This document shows, in pieces, positions 9,698 through 19,618 of a DNA stretch of 64,000 bases (position 1 is the first letter of the stretch; each line of letters starts with the position of its first letter). Origin of the DNA: Candidatus Sodalis endolongispinus. GTDB taxonomy: Bacteria; Pseudomonadota; Gammaproteobacteria; Enterobacterales; Enterobacteriaceae. The position numbers were made by a program, and so were the translations under genes. Below the pieces are notes generated by a model. It was not told the origin of the DNA. It saw only the letters and a list, made by a program, of their open reading frames with translations, and ran no database searches. The stretch lies in NCBI RefSeq assembly GCF_018777395.1, contig NZ_JAFJYC010000001.1, positions 620,001 through 684,000 on the forward strand, given 5' to 3'.

Positions 9698-10456
9698 TTA
9701 CAGGTACATCCCGACGGACGCTTCAACGCGCTGAGCGGTCATCCAATGACAATTATCGCTCAGCAGCGCAACGATCGCCGCACCAATATCATCGGGCAAC
9801 CCAACCCGGCCGAGAACAGTATTGTCAGCGATAACCTGATTTACCTGCTTGTTATCCCGTACCGTGCCACCGGAGAAATCCGATTCAATCGCGCCGGGCG
9901 CCAAGATATTAACCCGAATCCCGCGACTGCCCAGCTCTTTGGCCTGATAACGCGTTAACACTTCCATGGCCCCTTTCGTCGCCGCATAGGCGGCAAAACC
10001 GGGCGTGGTGAATCGCGTAAGTCCGCTCGACATATTCAAGATACTGCCGCCATCGGCCAGCAGCGGCAGCAACGCTTGGGTCAGGAAAAACGGGCCTTTG
10101 CAATTGATGCGCATCAACTGGTCAAACTGCTCTTCGTCGGTCGCGGCGAACGCGGCATGAATACCAATTCCGGCATTGTTTATCAGATGGTGAAACTGCG
10201 TCTGGTTGAACGTGTCGCTCAACACCTGCTGCAGTTCGCTAACGAAACCGGCAAAACGGCGACTATCGCCAGTATCCAGTTGCAGCATGGCCGCACGGCC
10301 CCCGCTACATTCGATCTCCTTCACCAGCGCCTGCGCTTCCTCTTTGCGGGAGTGATAAGTGCCAATAATATCGTAGCCGGCGGTCGAAAGATGAATAGCG
10401 GTGTGATAGCCCAGCCCTCGGCTGGCGCCGGTAATTAACGCAATGGGACGACTCAT
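9698..10456 (-). CDS. short-chain dehydrogenase/reductase (SDR) family oxidoreductase
   Basis: The start is set at ATG 10456 because it follows a CAGGAG ribosome-binding site and gives the standard SDR beginning (MSRPIALITGASRGLG). The longer open frame upstream to 10759 runs across the divergent promoter. The 252-residue product has the classical NAD(P) motif TGASRGLG (about 9-16), NNAG (about 90), the catalytic SSG serine and the YAATK pair, followed by the APG motif after the active site. It is probably an NADP-dependent cytoplasmic oxidoreductase; the substrate is unknown. It is divergent from a LysR regulator starting 153 bases away, so that regulator probably controls it. No lesion is visible. 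Confidence 0.85.
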   Translation of the reverse strand: MSRPIALITGASRGLGYHTAIHLSTAGYDIIGTYHSRKEEAQALVKEIECSGGRAAMLQLDTGDSRRFAGFVSELQQVLSDTFNQTQFHHLINNAGIGIHAAFAATDEEQFDQLMRINCKGPFFLTQALLPLLADGGSILNMSSGLTRFTTPGFAAYAATKGAMEVLTRYQAKELGSRGIRVNILAPGAIESDFSGGTVRDNKQVNQVIADNTVLGRVGLPDDIGAAIVALLSDNCHWMTAQRVEASVGMYL

Positions 10457-10609
10457 AGCGAAACTCCTGGGGTTTGTGATGGATACACACTGCGTCGGTT
10501 GACGCAGAACGATCGCTGTATTACTAAGGATATTGACCGGGGCGGAGGGGATAAAGAGCGTTAAACCGGAAAGACTGTTCAATATCAGCAAACAATCAAG
10601 AGAGCAACG

Positions 10610-11533
10610 ATGAACAAACTGGCGCTGCTGCAAAGCTTTGTGCGGGTGGTCGAACTGGCAAGTTTTACTCAGGCGGGCAACACGCTTGGTTTGCCTAAAT
10701 CTACCGTGTCCCAGCATATTCAAACGTTGGAAGGTGTGCTGGGCGCTCGCTTTCTGCATCGTACCACCCGCCGGGTGACGCCGACGCAGGATGGTCTGGT
10801 CCTCTATGACCGGGCGCGAGACGTGCTCGCTTCCATGGAAGAACTGGACGGCTTATTCCGTCAGCAAGGACCGGTACTGGCCGGCAGGCTGCGCGTCGAC
10901 ATGCCAACCGCCTTCGCCCGGATTGAGGTGTTCCCGCGCCTTGGCGAGTTTTTACAGGCGCATCCGGCGATTCAGGTGGAGATAAGCTGCACCGACAGGC
11001 TGGTCGATGTGGTGCGCGAGGGATTCGATTGCGTGGTACGTATCGGGCAATTAAACGACGACAATCTGGTCGCGCGCCGCCTGGGAAAACTGCGCATGGT
11101 CAACTGCGCCAGTCCGGCTTACCTGCGGGGGTATGGCGTGCCCGACACCCCCGATGACCTTGACCGCCATGTGTTGATTGATTACATCCAAATATTAGGC
11201 TCACAATCGGAAGGTTTCGTTTATCAGCACCACGGCCGCCGGGTCAGCCGCCAAATGCCCGTCCGGGTCACGGTGAATAATGCCGATGCTTATGAGGCGG
11301 CCTGCCTGAACGGATTGGGGATTATTCAGGTGCCCGTCGCCCGTTACGTAGAACTTTTCACCCGCGGTCTACTGGTGGAAATTATGCCCGATTACCTGCC
11401 GCCGCCCATGGACATCACCCTGCTCTATGCCCACCGTCACCATCTGCCTCCGCGGGTAAAAGTGTTTATGGACTGGCTGGCGGACCTGATTGCTCCGGGC
11501 GTTTATTCAGCGTCGCCCAACGCAGCGCAGTGA
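10610..11533 (+). CDS. LysR-family transcriptional regulator
   Basis: The 307-residue protein has the LysR winged helix-turn-helix at residues 1-60 (TQAGNTLGLPKSTVSQHIQ) and a substrate-binding-like domain to about residue 295. It resembles the large CrgA/DsdC-like subgroup that regulates divergent oxidoreductases. The promoter region of 153 bases is shared with the SDR gene on the other strand. An AGAGAG ribosome-binding site precedes ATG 10610. The open frame is full length and shows no lesion. The effector is unknown. Confidence 0.87.
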   Translation: MNKLALLQSFVRVVELASFTQAGNTLGLPKSTVSQHIQTLEGVLGARFLHRTTRRVTPTQDGLVLYDRARDVLASMEELDGLFRQQGPVLAGRLRVDMPTAFARIEVFPRLGEFLQAHPAIQVEISCTDRLVDVVREGFDCVVRIGQLNDDNLVARRLGKLRMVNCASPAYLRGYGVPDTPDDLDRHVLIDYIQILGSQSEGFVYQHHGRRVSRQMPVRVTVNNADAYEAACLNGLGIIQVPVARYVELFTRGLLVEIMPDYLPPPMDITLLYAHRHHLPPRVKVFMDWLADLIAPGVYSASPNAAQ

Positions 11534-11662
11534 TCTTCGGCACCGCTCCGTCTACCCGACACGCCTACTTTCTCTGGCTTGTCGCGCCAAGCCAGACCGT
11601 AACGCGGCGCCTGTGGCCCCTGAACCAGAGTATCTCAGGCCCTATCGCGTCACGCCCTGACC

Positions 11663-11726
11663 TTGCCGCCTTGCCGCCTTGCCGCCTTGCCGCCTTGCCG
11701 CCTTGCCGCCTTGCCGCCTTGCCGCC
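11663..11726. repeat. octanucleotide microsatellite, 8 copies of TTGCCGCC
   Basis: Eight perfect tandem TTGCCGCC units end in TTGACAGG. They lie between the end of the LysR gene and the end of the hypothetical gene at 11740, where no coding sequence is recognised. The unit length is not a multiple of three, so copy-number change would alter any reading frame through it. Confidence 0.97.
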
Positions 11727-11739
11727 TTGACAGGCAAGA

Positions 11740-12764
11740 TTAATTGCGGCTCAGGTAATCGGCCAGAAAATAGTGCGGGTTAAGCTGCGCCGACAGTGCC
11801 GCATCATAGGCGACTGGATAGGCCTTTGCCCCACCCGGCAGGGTGATACGTCCTGAGCCGTCTTTGGCAACAGTGAGCGCCACAAAACGTTTGCCCTGCA
11901 AGTTGAGCCAGTAAAGGTTTTCAGCGGCGGTTTTCTTCACCTCCAGCTTTTGGATCTTGCCCTCCCAAGCATGCTTGCTGCCGCTGAATTGCACCAGCGC
12001 TTCACTAACCCGTGTCGGCCCATAGCGCAACACCAGGACATCTATCCCGTCAGGGCCGGTGTACACGCTAACCTCATCCCCCACTTCCTGACGCATTGGC
12101 ATATCCATCGGCGCCGCCGGCATCAGCGGGCGCGGCATGAGGCGTTGGGGGGCGGCAGAGGGAGCCGCTTCGTTCGCCCCCCCGGGGGCATCTGAGCATC
12201 GGGCGCCAGACCTTGAGTCTTGCGGTAGCGTTGTAGCGCCTCATGGGACGGTTGCGCCGCGACATTCGGCGCGGCGGCCGTTGGCGGTGCCATTACCGCA
12301 TCGGCCGCGGGCTCAACGTTCGCGACTGAGGAGGGGTGTTGCACGGCGGCGACCAGGCGTGGCACTGCAGCCGCAACATCTGAATCCAGCGCGGCGGCGG
12401 CGCCATCAGCCGGCGTCTGCACCTCAGCGATCCTAATCTGCCACGCAGCGGCATCGGTCTCTTGAGAAGCATGGCTGTCCTGCGCACCGTCCGGCCATGC
12501 CAGCGTTAATACTATCAACGGCCAACCAGGCCTAATACATGAGTTCATAACCATCCAGAAGATAAAGTTAATGATCAACGCCGCGACCAGCCAGACGGCG
12601 CGCGCTTTTACTGCCGCTAAAGATGGTCGGCAGCGGCGATGGCATAAGCCATAGTATGACGCAGGACGGCCATGGGCGACAGCTAGCGTAACGCTGTCTT
12701 TTGTTACCGATAATCCATGTGTTACCGATAAACCTTGCCCCGATAAGCGCCGTAGTGGCGGCAT
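11740..12764 (-). pseudogene. hypothetical single-TM protein with Ala/Pro-rich linker, frameshifted
   Basis: Two minus-strand frames join into one protein. The upstream frame (12764-12123) holds a membrane helix (AVWLVAALIINFIFWMVM, about residues 55-72) and a long Ala/Pro/Val-rich stretch ending QGLAPDAQMPPGG. The downstream frame (ending at 11740) continues from the same point as ANEAAPSAAPQRLMPRPLM and carries a compact C-terminal domain (VSVYTGPDGIDVLVLRYG to FLADYLSRN). The switch falls in a C7G5 homopolymer at 12178-12189, so a one-base slip explains it. The layout resembles TonB- or SPOR-like inner-membrane proteins with a periplasmic domain, but I do not recognise the family. The exact N-terminus is uncertain. 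A sequencing error in the homopolymer is an alternative. Confidence 0.6.
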
Positions 12765-13233
12765 GATGAAAACGAAGGCCAGTCACCTCCTGCGCTTTAT
12801 CACCTTACGCCACGCCCGTTTACAGCCGGCGGCCGGGAAAATGACATCGTCAATATTCAACTCATCATCTCATATTGCGCACAATAATTAATTAGGGGAT
12901 TACTCGCGGGATCAAGCACATTAATCATCTTGAATCCATTAAGGGATCTAACACGAGCATGACTATAAACCATGACAAATGCCTAGAGGTGTAAAATATT
13001 TCGAGATGCAAAGGCGAAGTCGACACGGCATCGAAATTATATAAAGCATCACTCTAAAACCAATGAACTTCAGGGAATCACTACATGAATGCCTTCTGAA
13101 TATAAGGTAAATTAGAACTAATAAAATTGTGGCCACGAGAATTTACTGACTCAGTGTCAATATAGGGGTCACCCAGTTTCAGCGCTATTTTTTACCAGCC
13201 ATAAATTCGTTAAATTTTATTAAGGTGCAATTT
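12765..13233. other. AT-rich intergenic region
   Basis: From about 12840 the base composition becomes clearly richer in A+T than the flanking genes. No ORF with recognisable features was found. The 3' end supplies the probable promoter and the AAGGTG ribosome-binding site of the gene at 13234. Confidence 0.5.
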
Positions 13234-14349
13234 ATGACATGCATAACCTCTCTTCACAAAACGCTTCATTCCGCTCATACCAGCACCCAGCGGGAAGTTA
13301 ATAAAGCATCCCCATCAATCAATCGGCACGGGACATTATTTCAGTCTTATAGGTGCGACAATAATGCGAATGCCGTGTTGAAAACTGCTATTTACCGCTC
13401 CAGCGGCACATTGAACATCTTAACGCCAACGCGCAAATACCTAGGCTCGGTTGTTAGCCAAGATAAATCCTTTCCGCTGACTAAAAATACCCACCAACAT
13501 AATAGCCAACCTCCTGCATAAACATCACCAGCGACGGTTAGATTTACTGCCAACACCGCAGCTAGCATTGAATTTGCCAAAACGTTGCTGAATACTGACG
13601 AAACGCCGCCCCCCATCAATTGGTCCACACATCCTCTTCGTAACACATCGAAGCATCACCCCTGTTTGCGATCCCTTACCACCATTAACGATGCAGGAAC
13701 AGCCAAGCAGGAACGACGCATTTCCCCTCAGGCCAGTGACCTGAATCAACGCCAGCGATTACATTCGGATGCTCAGTTATCGACGACGAGTAGCGGCGCG
13801 AGCAGGCAACAGACAATGGCGAATATACAGGCAAACATTGCCAAAGTTAGCAATAGGGTGAAGCGTTTAGAGGAGAACGGCAAACGATTAAAGGCGATGC
13901 AACATCTAGCCGAAGGGGCAAAGGCAAGGTTGCAAACATTGGCGGAAAATAATCAAGCCACCAGGACGGATTTCGATCAACGCATCAAGTCCAGGGTCGA
14001 TAATAAACCGTCCTCGCTCCTGACCGACAGCACCAAGGCAACCGGTGACATAAAAGCACCGTTACCGGTTGAGAACGCGGCGATGTCTAGCGTCTTTTCG
14101 GCGGCACCGATTAGCGTTAAAAGAAAAGGGGCCAGGGTTGTGGTGACATCATCACAAACCCCTCAGACCTCTTTATCTTCAAAGACTCACGCCAGCCGCA
14201 AAACCAGCCAAAAAATGGCTCGCAGTACTTTCTCACCGCGCAAAAATCCGACAATTGCTGACCGGCCAATACCCAATTATATGAAACCCACAAAATCCAT
14301 ATTGGCGAAAATGGTTAATTCGTCGCAGCAGAGTTTGCATCCACGATAA
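13234..14349 (+). pseudogene. orphan Ser/Thr/Gln-rich coiled-coil protein gene with an in-frame stop
   Basis: The ATG at 13234 has a well-placed AAGGTG ribosome-binding site six bases upstream. The frame is open to TAA at 13519-13521, then continues in the same frame with no further stop to 14349, a total of 372 codons. The second part contains a coiled-coil-like segment with heptad spacing of hydrophobic residues (IAKVSNRVKRLEENGKRL and following, encoded about 13828-13990). A basic Ser/Thr-rich tail follows. There is no signal peptide or TM helix. AT-rich composition and a lack of recognisable relatives suggest horizontal acquisition. Such composition fits secreted effectors of symbionts and pathogens, but that is inference only. 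Alternatively these are two unrelated short ORFs (13234-13521 and TTG 13585-14349). Confidence 0.5.
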
Positions 14350-14830
14350 TGTATTCCAATGTTTCGCTATCGCTTGATTACCCGCTGCTAAGCTAAGCCA
14401 ACACAACAGTGGCATAAGATACTCTCGCAATTAAGATGAGTACAAAGAATAAAAATTGCTCAATCACCTATAACGTGCAGCTTGATCTAAAAAAGATCAA
14501 ATCAAAAAGGGGATTGTTAATGTTCTTCACGCAATACATTGCACCGTGCTGCGCAAAATGTCGGTACCATCATTGACGTTTCGCTTATAATCATCGGGAA
14601 ATCCTGCCGTACGTGACCGGATGCTGAACCTCTCGCTATAATTTGTTTGCAGCCCAGGAAGCTCTCTGTCCAGTTTTCGGCATCAACCTACCCGCTTTCA
14701 GCACAAATAGGTTGTTGCCGTACTCTTATACTAGGTACCCCGAGAAAAAGCGTACGCAAATGCACAGTCTACGTTCGCAATTAACTCTTTCCCTGACCGT
14801 TAACATCTTCGGCTCACATCAAAACAAAAA
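14350..14830. other. AT-rich intergenic region without recognised gene
   Basis: An ORF at 14643-14888 runs into the ssb terminator and has no recognisable domain. I see no tRNA, repeat or promoter that I can support here. Confidence 0.5.
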
Positions 14831-14857
14831 AACCTCCAGGTCATCGGAGGTTTTTTC
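14831..14857 (-). terminator. ssb: bidirectional terminator downstream of ssb
   Basis: A 7-bp stem (AACCTCC/GGAGGTT) is flanked by an A-run on the left and a T-run on the right. It can end ssb transcription on the minus strand 39 bases after the stop codon and also plus-strand reads. Confidence 0.82.
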
Positions 14858-14890
14858 GCGCATCATTGACACGGTTGTCTCAGGTTAATC

Positions 14891-15430
14891 TCAGAACGGA
14901 ATATCGTCATCAAAGTCCATCGGCGGCTCATTGCCGGGCGCCGGTGCCGTGTTCTGCGCGGGGCGCGCCGCCGGGGCATTACCGCCGCTGAACTGCGCGT
15001 TATTCCCCTGGGGCTGCTGAGGCTGGCCCCAGCCGCCCTGCTGACCGACGCCGCCCGCACCGCCGCCCGCCGCGCCACCCTGACGGCCCCCGAGCATTTG
15101 CATGGTGCCGCCCACATTAACCACGACTTCGGTGGTATAGCGATCCTGACCGCTTTGGTCCTGCCACTTGCGGGTCTGCAGCGATCCCTCAATATACACT
15201 TGGGAGCCTTTACGCAGATACTCGCCCGCCACCTCGGCCAGCTTGCCAAATAGCACCACGCGGTGCCATTCCGTTTTCTCTTTGGTCTCGCCGGTTTGCT
15301 TGTCGCGCCAGCTCTCCGAGGTGGCCAGCGTAATGTTGGCTACCGCACCACCATTAGGCATATGGCGGACTTCCGGATCCTGGCCCAGGTTTCCGACTAG
15401 AATCACTTTATTAACGCCTCTGCTGGCCAT
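14891..15430 (-). CDS. ssb: single-stranded DNA-binding protein
   Basis: SSB coats single-stranded DNA during replication, repair and recombination and recruits partners through its acidic tail. The 179-residue protein has the OB-fold domain at about 1-115 ([41 protein letters not shown] in part). A Gly/Gln/Pro-rich linker follows, and the protein ends in the conserved acidic tip MDFDDDIPF. Length and domains match E. coli SSB (178). It is divergent from uvrA with a LexA box between them, as in E. coli. It is intact. Confidence 0.98.
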   Translation of the reverse strand: MASRGVNKVILVGNLGQDPEVRHMPNGGAVANITLATSESWRDKQTGETKEKTEWHRVVLFGKLAEVAGEYLRKGSQVYIEGSLQTRKWQDQSGQDRYTTEVVVNVGGTMQMLGGRQGGAAGGGAGGVGQQGGWGQPQQPQGNNAQFSGGNAPAARPAQNTAPAPGNEPPMDFDDDIPF

Positions 15431-15565
15431 GGGGGTCTCCTGATAAGATGGATGACTAAGTTTAATCGCCCAAGTTTACCATTGCCACCGCTTAAAGAAC
15501 ATGTTTTGAAACTTGGACGGCGCATCAAAAACAGTGTGAAGCAGAATTATTTGTTACAAGCAATA

Positions 15566-15581
15566 CTGGATATTCATTCAG
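15566..15581 (+). promoter_or_regulatory. LexA (SOS) box between ssb and uvrA
   Basis: CTGGATATTCATTCAG fits the CTG-N10-CAG LexA operator and sits within TACTG...CAG context 93 bases upstream of the uvrA start. E. coli has a near-identical operator at this position, controlling uvrA and one ssb promoter. Confidence 0.85.
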
Positions 15582-15673
15582 ATTTTTTTGTGTCATAATT
15601 GACCGTTTCGCGACGCCGCGGTTTTGTCAACCACGCAGGCCACCCTCATTTATCCGGTGTTGGGATTAGTTGA

Positions 15674-18517
15674 ATGGATAAGATTGAAGTTCGTGGTGCT
15701 CGTACCCATAACCTGAAAAACATCAGTTTGGTGATACCCCGCGATAAATTGATAGTCATTACCGGCTTGTCGGGTTCTGGAAAATCATCGCTGGCGTTTG
15801 ATACGCTGTATGCCGAAGGCCAGCGTCGGTATGTTGAATCGCTTTCCGCCTATGCCCGGCAATTTCTGTCGCTGATGGAAAAACCCGATGTGGATCATAT
15901 CGAAGGTCTGTCGCCCGCCATTTCGATTGAACAAAAATCCACCTCCCATAATCCTCGTTCAACGGTGGGAACGATAACCGAAATCCACGATTATCTTCGT
16001 CTTCTATTCGCCCGCGTCGGCGAGCCGCGTTGCCCGGATCATGATGTGCCGCTGGCGGCGCAGACCGTCAGCCAGATGGTAGATAATGTGCTGTCGCAGC
16101 CGGAAGGCAAACGGCTTATGCTGCTGGCGCCCATCGTTAAAGAGCGCAAAGGGGAGCACAGCAAAACGCTGGAAAACCTGGCGGCGCAGGGCTATATCCG
16201 GGCGCGTATCGACGGGGAGGTCTGCGATCTGTCAGATCCGCCTAAACTCGAGCTGCAAAAAAAACATACCATCGAAGTGGTCGTAGATCGTTTCAAGATA
16301 CGCGAGGATCTGGCGCAACGGCTGGCGGAATCCTTTGAAACCGCTCTCGGCCTCTCGGGCGGCACCGCGGTGGTGGCAGATATGGATGACGAGAAAGCAG
16401 AAGAGTTGCTGTTTTCCGCCAATTTCGCCTGTCCCATTTGCGGCTACAGTATGCCCGAGCTGGAGCCACGGCTCTTTTCCTTCAACAATCCGGCCGGCGC
16501 CTGTCCCACCTGCGACGGCCTCGGCGTGCAGCAATACTTTGATCCCGACCGGGTGTTGCAAAATCAGGATATTTCCCTCGCCGGCGGTGCCATTCGCGGC
16601 TGGGACCGACGTAATTTTTACTATTTCCAGATGCTGCGCTCGTTGGCCGAGCACTATAAGTTCGACGTTGAGGCACCGTTCCATGCCCTGAGCCCGACGG
16701 TACAGCAAAAAATTCTGTTCGGTTCCGACAAGGAAAACATCGAATTTAAATATATCAACGATCGCGGCGACACCTCGGTGCGTCGGCATCCGTTTGAGGG
16801 GGTGCTGCCCAACATGGAGCGCCGCTATAAAGAAACCGAGTCCACCGCAGTGCGCGAAGAGCTGGCCAAATATATCAGCAACCGTCCTTGCGCCACCTGT
16901 GGCGGCACCCGTCTGCGGCGTGAGGCCCGCCACGTCTTCGTGGAGCACACCACCCTGCCGGAGATCTCCGAAATGGGCATCGGCCACGCGCTGTCGTTTT
17001 TCGACGACATAAAACTGAGCGGCCAGCGCGCCAAGATTGCGGAAAAAGTACTGAAGGAGATCCGCGACCGGCTTAAATTCCTGGTCAACGTCGGACTGAA
17101 CTACCTCTCCCTGTACCACTCGGCGGAAACCTTATCCGGCGGCGAGGCGCAGCGTATCCGTTTAGCCAGCCAGATAGGCGCCGGCCTGGTCGGGGTCATG
17201 TATGTGCTGGATGAGCCTTCCATTGGTTTGCATCAGCGCGATAACGAGCGGTTGCTGGAAACGCTGATACATCTGCGCGATCTCGGCAATACGGTCATCG
17301 TGGTGGAGCACGACGAAGACGCCATCCGCGCCGCCGATCATATTATCGATATCGGTCCGGGCGCCGGCGTCCACGGCGGTGAGATAGTAGCCGAAGGTAC
17401 CGCCGAGGAAATCATGGCCCACCCGGCGTCGTTGACCGGCCAGTTCCTCAGCGGCAAGCAGGAAATAGCCATTCCGCAGGCGCGTATCCCGGCGGATCCC
17501 ACCCGGGTATTGAAACTGGTCGGCGCGCGCGGCAATAATCTCAAGGACGTGACTCTGACCCTGCCGGTAGGGCTGTTTACCTGCATCACCGGCGTTTCCG
17601 GCTCGGGTAAATCCACGCTGATTAACGACACCCTGTTTCCGGTGGCGCAGCGCCAGCTAAACGGCGCTACCACTACCGAAGTGGCGCCCTATCGCGATGT
17701 GCAGGGCCTGGAGCATTTCGATAAGGTCATCGATATCGATCAAAGCCCGATTGGCCGGACGCCACGCTCCAATCCCGCGACGTACACCGGCGTTTTTACG
17801 CCGGTGCGCGAGCTGTTCGCCGGCGTGCCGGAATCCCGCGCCCGCGGTTATACCCCGGGCCGTTTCAGCTTCAACGTACGCGGCGGACGCTGCGAGGCTT
17901 GTCAGGGCGATGGCGTCATCAAGGTGGAAATGCACTTTCTGCCGGATATCTATGTTCCCTGCGATCACTGTAAGGGCCAACGGTATAATCGTGAAACGCG
18001 GGAAGTGAAATATAAAGGCAAGAATATCCACCAGGTGCTGGAGATGACCATTGAGGAAGCGCGCGAATTTTTCGACGCCGTTCCCGCTCTGGCGCGTAAG
18101 CTGCAAACGCTGATAGATGTTGGGCTGTCCTACATCCGTTTAGGCCAGTCCGCTACCACGCTGTCCGGGGGCGAGGCGCAGCGTGTGAAACTGGCGCGCG
18201 AGCTGTCCAAACGCGGCACCGGGCAAACGCTGTATATCCTCGACGAGCCGACGACCGGTTTGCATTTCGCCGATATCCAGCAACTGCTGGCAGTGCTACA
18301 TCAGCTGCGCGATCAGGGCAATACCATCGTGGTTATTGAGCATAATCTGGACGTGATCAAAACCGCGGACTGGATTGTCGATCTCGGCCCGGAAGGCGGT
18401 AACGGCGGCGGCGAAATTCTGGTCGCCGGCACGCCGGAAACGGTTGCGGACTGTAAATCCTCCCATACCGCGCGCTTTTTGCGGCCAATGCTGGAACGGG
18501 CGCTACAAAAAGCATAG
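15674..18517 (+). CDS. uvrA: excinuclease ABC subunit A
   Basis: UvrA is the damage-sensing ABC ATPase of nucleotide excision repair and loads UvrB at lesions. The 947-residue protein is full length (E. coli 940). It has two ABC modules: Walker [10 protein letters not shown] at about 31-39, a CPICGY zinc-finger half near 254 and [12 protein letters not shown] near 488. The second Walker [10 protein letters not shown], is near 640, with the CEACQGDG zinc motif near 740 and [12 protein letters not shown] near 832. The ATG start is preceded by a short spacer in the promoter region shared with ssb. The LexA box upstream indicates SOS induction. No lesion was seen. Confidence 0.98.
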   Translation: MDKIEVRGARTHNLKNISLVIPRDKLIVITGLSGSGKSSLAFDTLYAEGQRRYVESLSAYARQFLSLMEKPDVDHIEGLSPAISIEQKSTSHNPRSTVGTITEIHDYLRLLFARVGEPRCPDHDVPLAAQTVSQMVDNVLSQPEGKRLMLLAPIVKERKGEHSKTLENLAAQGYIRARIDGEVCDLSDPPKLELQKKHTIEVVVDRFKIREDLAQRLAESFETALGLSGGTAVVADMDDEKAEELLFSANFACPICGYSMPELEPRLFSFNNPAGACPTCDGLGVQQYFDPDRVLQNQDISLAGGAIRGWDRRNFYYFQMLRSLAEHYKFDVEAPFHALSPTVQQKILFGSDKENIEFKYINDRGDTSVRRHPFEGVLPNMERRYKETESTAVREELAKYISNRPCATCGGTRLRREARHVFVEHTTLPEISEMGIGHALSFFDDIKLSGQRAKIAEKVLKEIRDRLKFLVNVGLNYLSLYHSAETLSGGEAQRIRLASQIGAGLVGVMYVLDEPSIGLHQRDNERLLETLIHLRDLGNTVIVVEHDEDAIRAADHIIDIGPGAGVHGGEIVAEGTAEEIMAHPASLTGQFLSGKQEIAIPQARIPADPTRVLKLVGARGNNLKDVTLTLPVGLFTCITGVSGSGKSTLINDTLFPVAQRQLNGATTTEVAPYRDVQGLEHFDKVIDIDQSPIGRTPRSNPATYTGVFTPVRELFAGVPESRARGYTPGRFSFNVRGGRCEACQGDGVIKVEMHFLPDIYVPCDHCKGQRYNRETREVKYKGKNIHQVLEMTIEEAREFFDAVPALARKLQTLIDVGLSYIRLGQSATTLSGGEAQRVKLARELSKRGTGQTLYILDEPTTGLHFADIQQLLAVLHQLRDQGNTIVVIEHNLDVIKTADWIVDLGPEGGNGGGEILVAGTPETVADCKSSHTARFLRPMLERALQKA

Positions 18518-18780
18518 GAAAAACAGTCAGGCCAGCGTTCGGGCCGCTGTCGTTAACGGCAGACATTGATAGCTGACGTTAACGGCCGCACTGGCGACTT
18601 GCCGGCGCACCTGACGGCAGGACTCTGCCGGACAGACGCCAGCCCTTTCGGCATTGATTTGCCCGCTGATCCCGGCGCAACGCTACGCCGGCATGACGCT
18701 GCCCGGCCATCAAACACCTTGTCGGCGCATCGGCGTCATTGCTTGCCACTGTTTTTCCTTCTCGACAGACGCCCGCCCCT
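18518..18780. other. intergenic region between convergent uvrA and yjbR
   Basis: GC-rich sequence without a supported gene. Overlapping short ORFs on the plus strand have no recognisable features. Confidence 0.5.
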
Positions 18781-19134
18781 TCAGATGTTCAGCGTCTGAC
18801 GCGTCGCTTCCGACAGACCTGCCACCGCCCATTGCCAGGAGGCGTCTACCAGTTGATACAGCTGGGAATCAGGAATATCACCGTCAAGAAACAACGTGCT
18901 CCAATGGGCTTTATTCAGTCGCTCGCCCGGTATCACCGCATTGAACGCGCTGCGCAATACGCCGGCCATCTCGGCGCTGCTTTTCAACGATATCGCCGGT
19001 CTGCCGTCCACGGTATGGGTCATGGCAAACATCACCTCGCCGACTTTAACCTGGTTGGCCTGCCACTCTTGATGAACACTCTGCACGGCGCCCGGTTTGG
19101 TCATGCAGTAACTCAACAGCGTCGATTGGTCCAT
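18781..19134 (-). CDS. yjbR: MmcQ/YjbR-family protein
   Basis: The 117-residue protein matches YjbR in length (118) and in the motifs LLSYCMTKPGAVQSVH, FAMT and LNKAHWSTLFLDGDIPDSQ. The family has a CyaY-like fold with DNA-binding features in structural studies; its cellular role is not firmly known. It lies between uvrA and yjbQ exactly as in E. coli, and its start is 12 bases after the yjbQ stop, so the two are probably cotranscribed. It is intact. Confidence 0.92.
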   Translation of the reverse strand: MDQSTLLSYCMTKPGAVQSVHQEWQANQVKVGEVMFAMTHTVDGRPAISLKSSAEMAGVLRSAFNAVIPGERLNKAHWSTLFLDGDIPDSQLYQLVDASWQWAVAGLSEATRQTLNI

Positions 19135-19146
19135 GGATTATTCCCC

Positions 19147-19548
19147 CTACAGAGTGGCGACGATGCGGCGGACGCCGCCGCGGTTACGGTGCTCGCCCAG
19201 CCAAATACCTTGCCAGGTGCCCAATAACAGCGTGCCATGTCCGACAGGCAATAACAGTGAGCTGCCAAGCAGAGAAGATTTGATATGTGCCGGCATATCA
19301 TCCGCCCCTTCATCATCGTGCAGATAGGGTGCCGATTCCGGGACTTGACGTAAAAAATGGTTTTCCATATCGGTTCTGACGGTGGGATCGCAGTTTTCAT
19401 TCAGCGTCAGGGACGCGGAGGTATGCTGCAGCAATAAATGCAGCAGCCCGGTGCGGACTGCGCTTAGCGACGTCAGTTGGGAAACGATTTCATCGGTGAC
19501 CAAATGAAAGCCGCGCGATCGGGCTTTCAGGGTCTGTTGATGCCACAT
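19147..19548 (-). CDS. yjbQ: YjbQ family (UPF0047) protein
   Basis: The ATG at 19548 was chosen over the upstream one because it follows GGAGCAGG and gives the family start [20 protein letters not shown]. The 133 residues contain the conserved core [20 protein letters not shown] and the [12 protein letters not shown] signature with metal-binding-type His and Glu residues. Some family members have weak thiamin phosphate synthase activity, but the physiological role is unclear. It forms an operon with yjbR. It is a few residues shorter at the C-terminus than E. coli YjbQ (138), otherwise normal. Confidence 0.92.
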   Translation of the reverse strand: MWHQQTLKARSRGFHLVTDEIVSQLTSLSAVRTGLLHLLLQHTSASLTLNENCDPTVRTDMENHFLRQVPESAPYLHDDEGADDMPAHIKSSLLGSSLLLPVGHGTLLLGTWQGIWLGEHRNRGGVRRIVATL

Positions 19549-19618
19549 ACTACCTGCTCCTATGTTGATCACTCAGTATAGTGGCAACGCGGGAGCAGGT
19601 AAAAACCGGGCGCGGCGA

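Noticed and set aside
9446..9834. ORFs on both strands between the TonB receptor and the SDR gene
   Set aside because: No recognisable domain; the plus-strand ORF runs antisense into the SDR gene.
13828..13990. Possible eukaryote-like SNARE motif in the orphan coiled-coil protein
   Set aside because: Hydrophobic spacing resembles a coiled coil, but the central ionic layer does not align with an R- or Q-SNARE without a gap.
16232..17119. 295-codon minus-strand ORF inside uvrA
   Set aside because: Antisense shadow of a well-conserved gene in GC-rich DNA.
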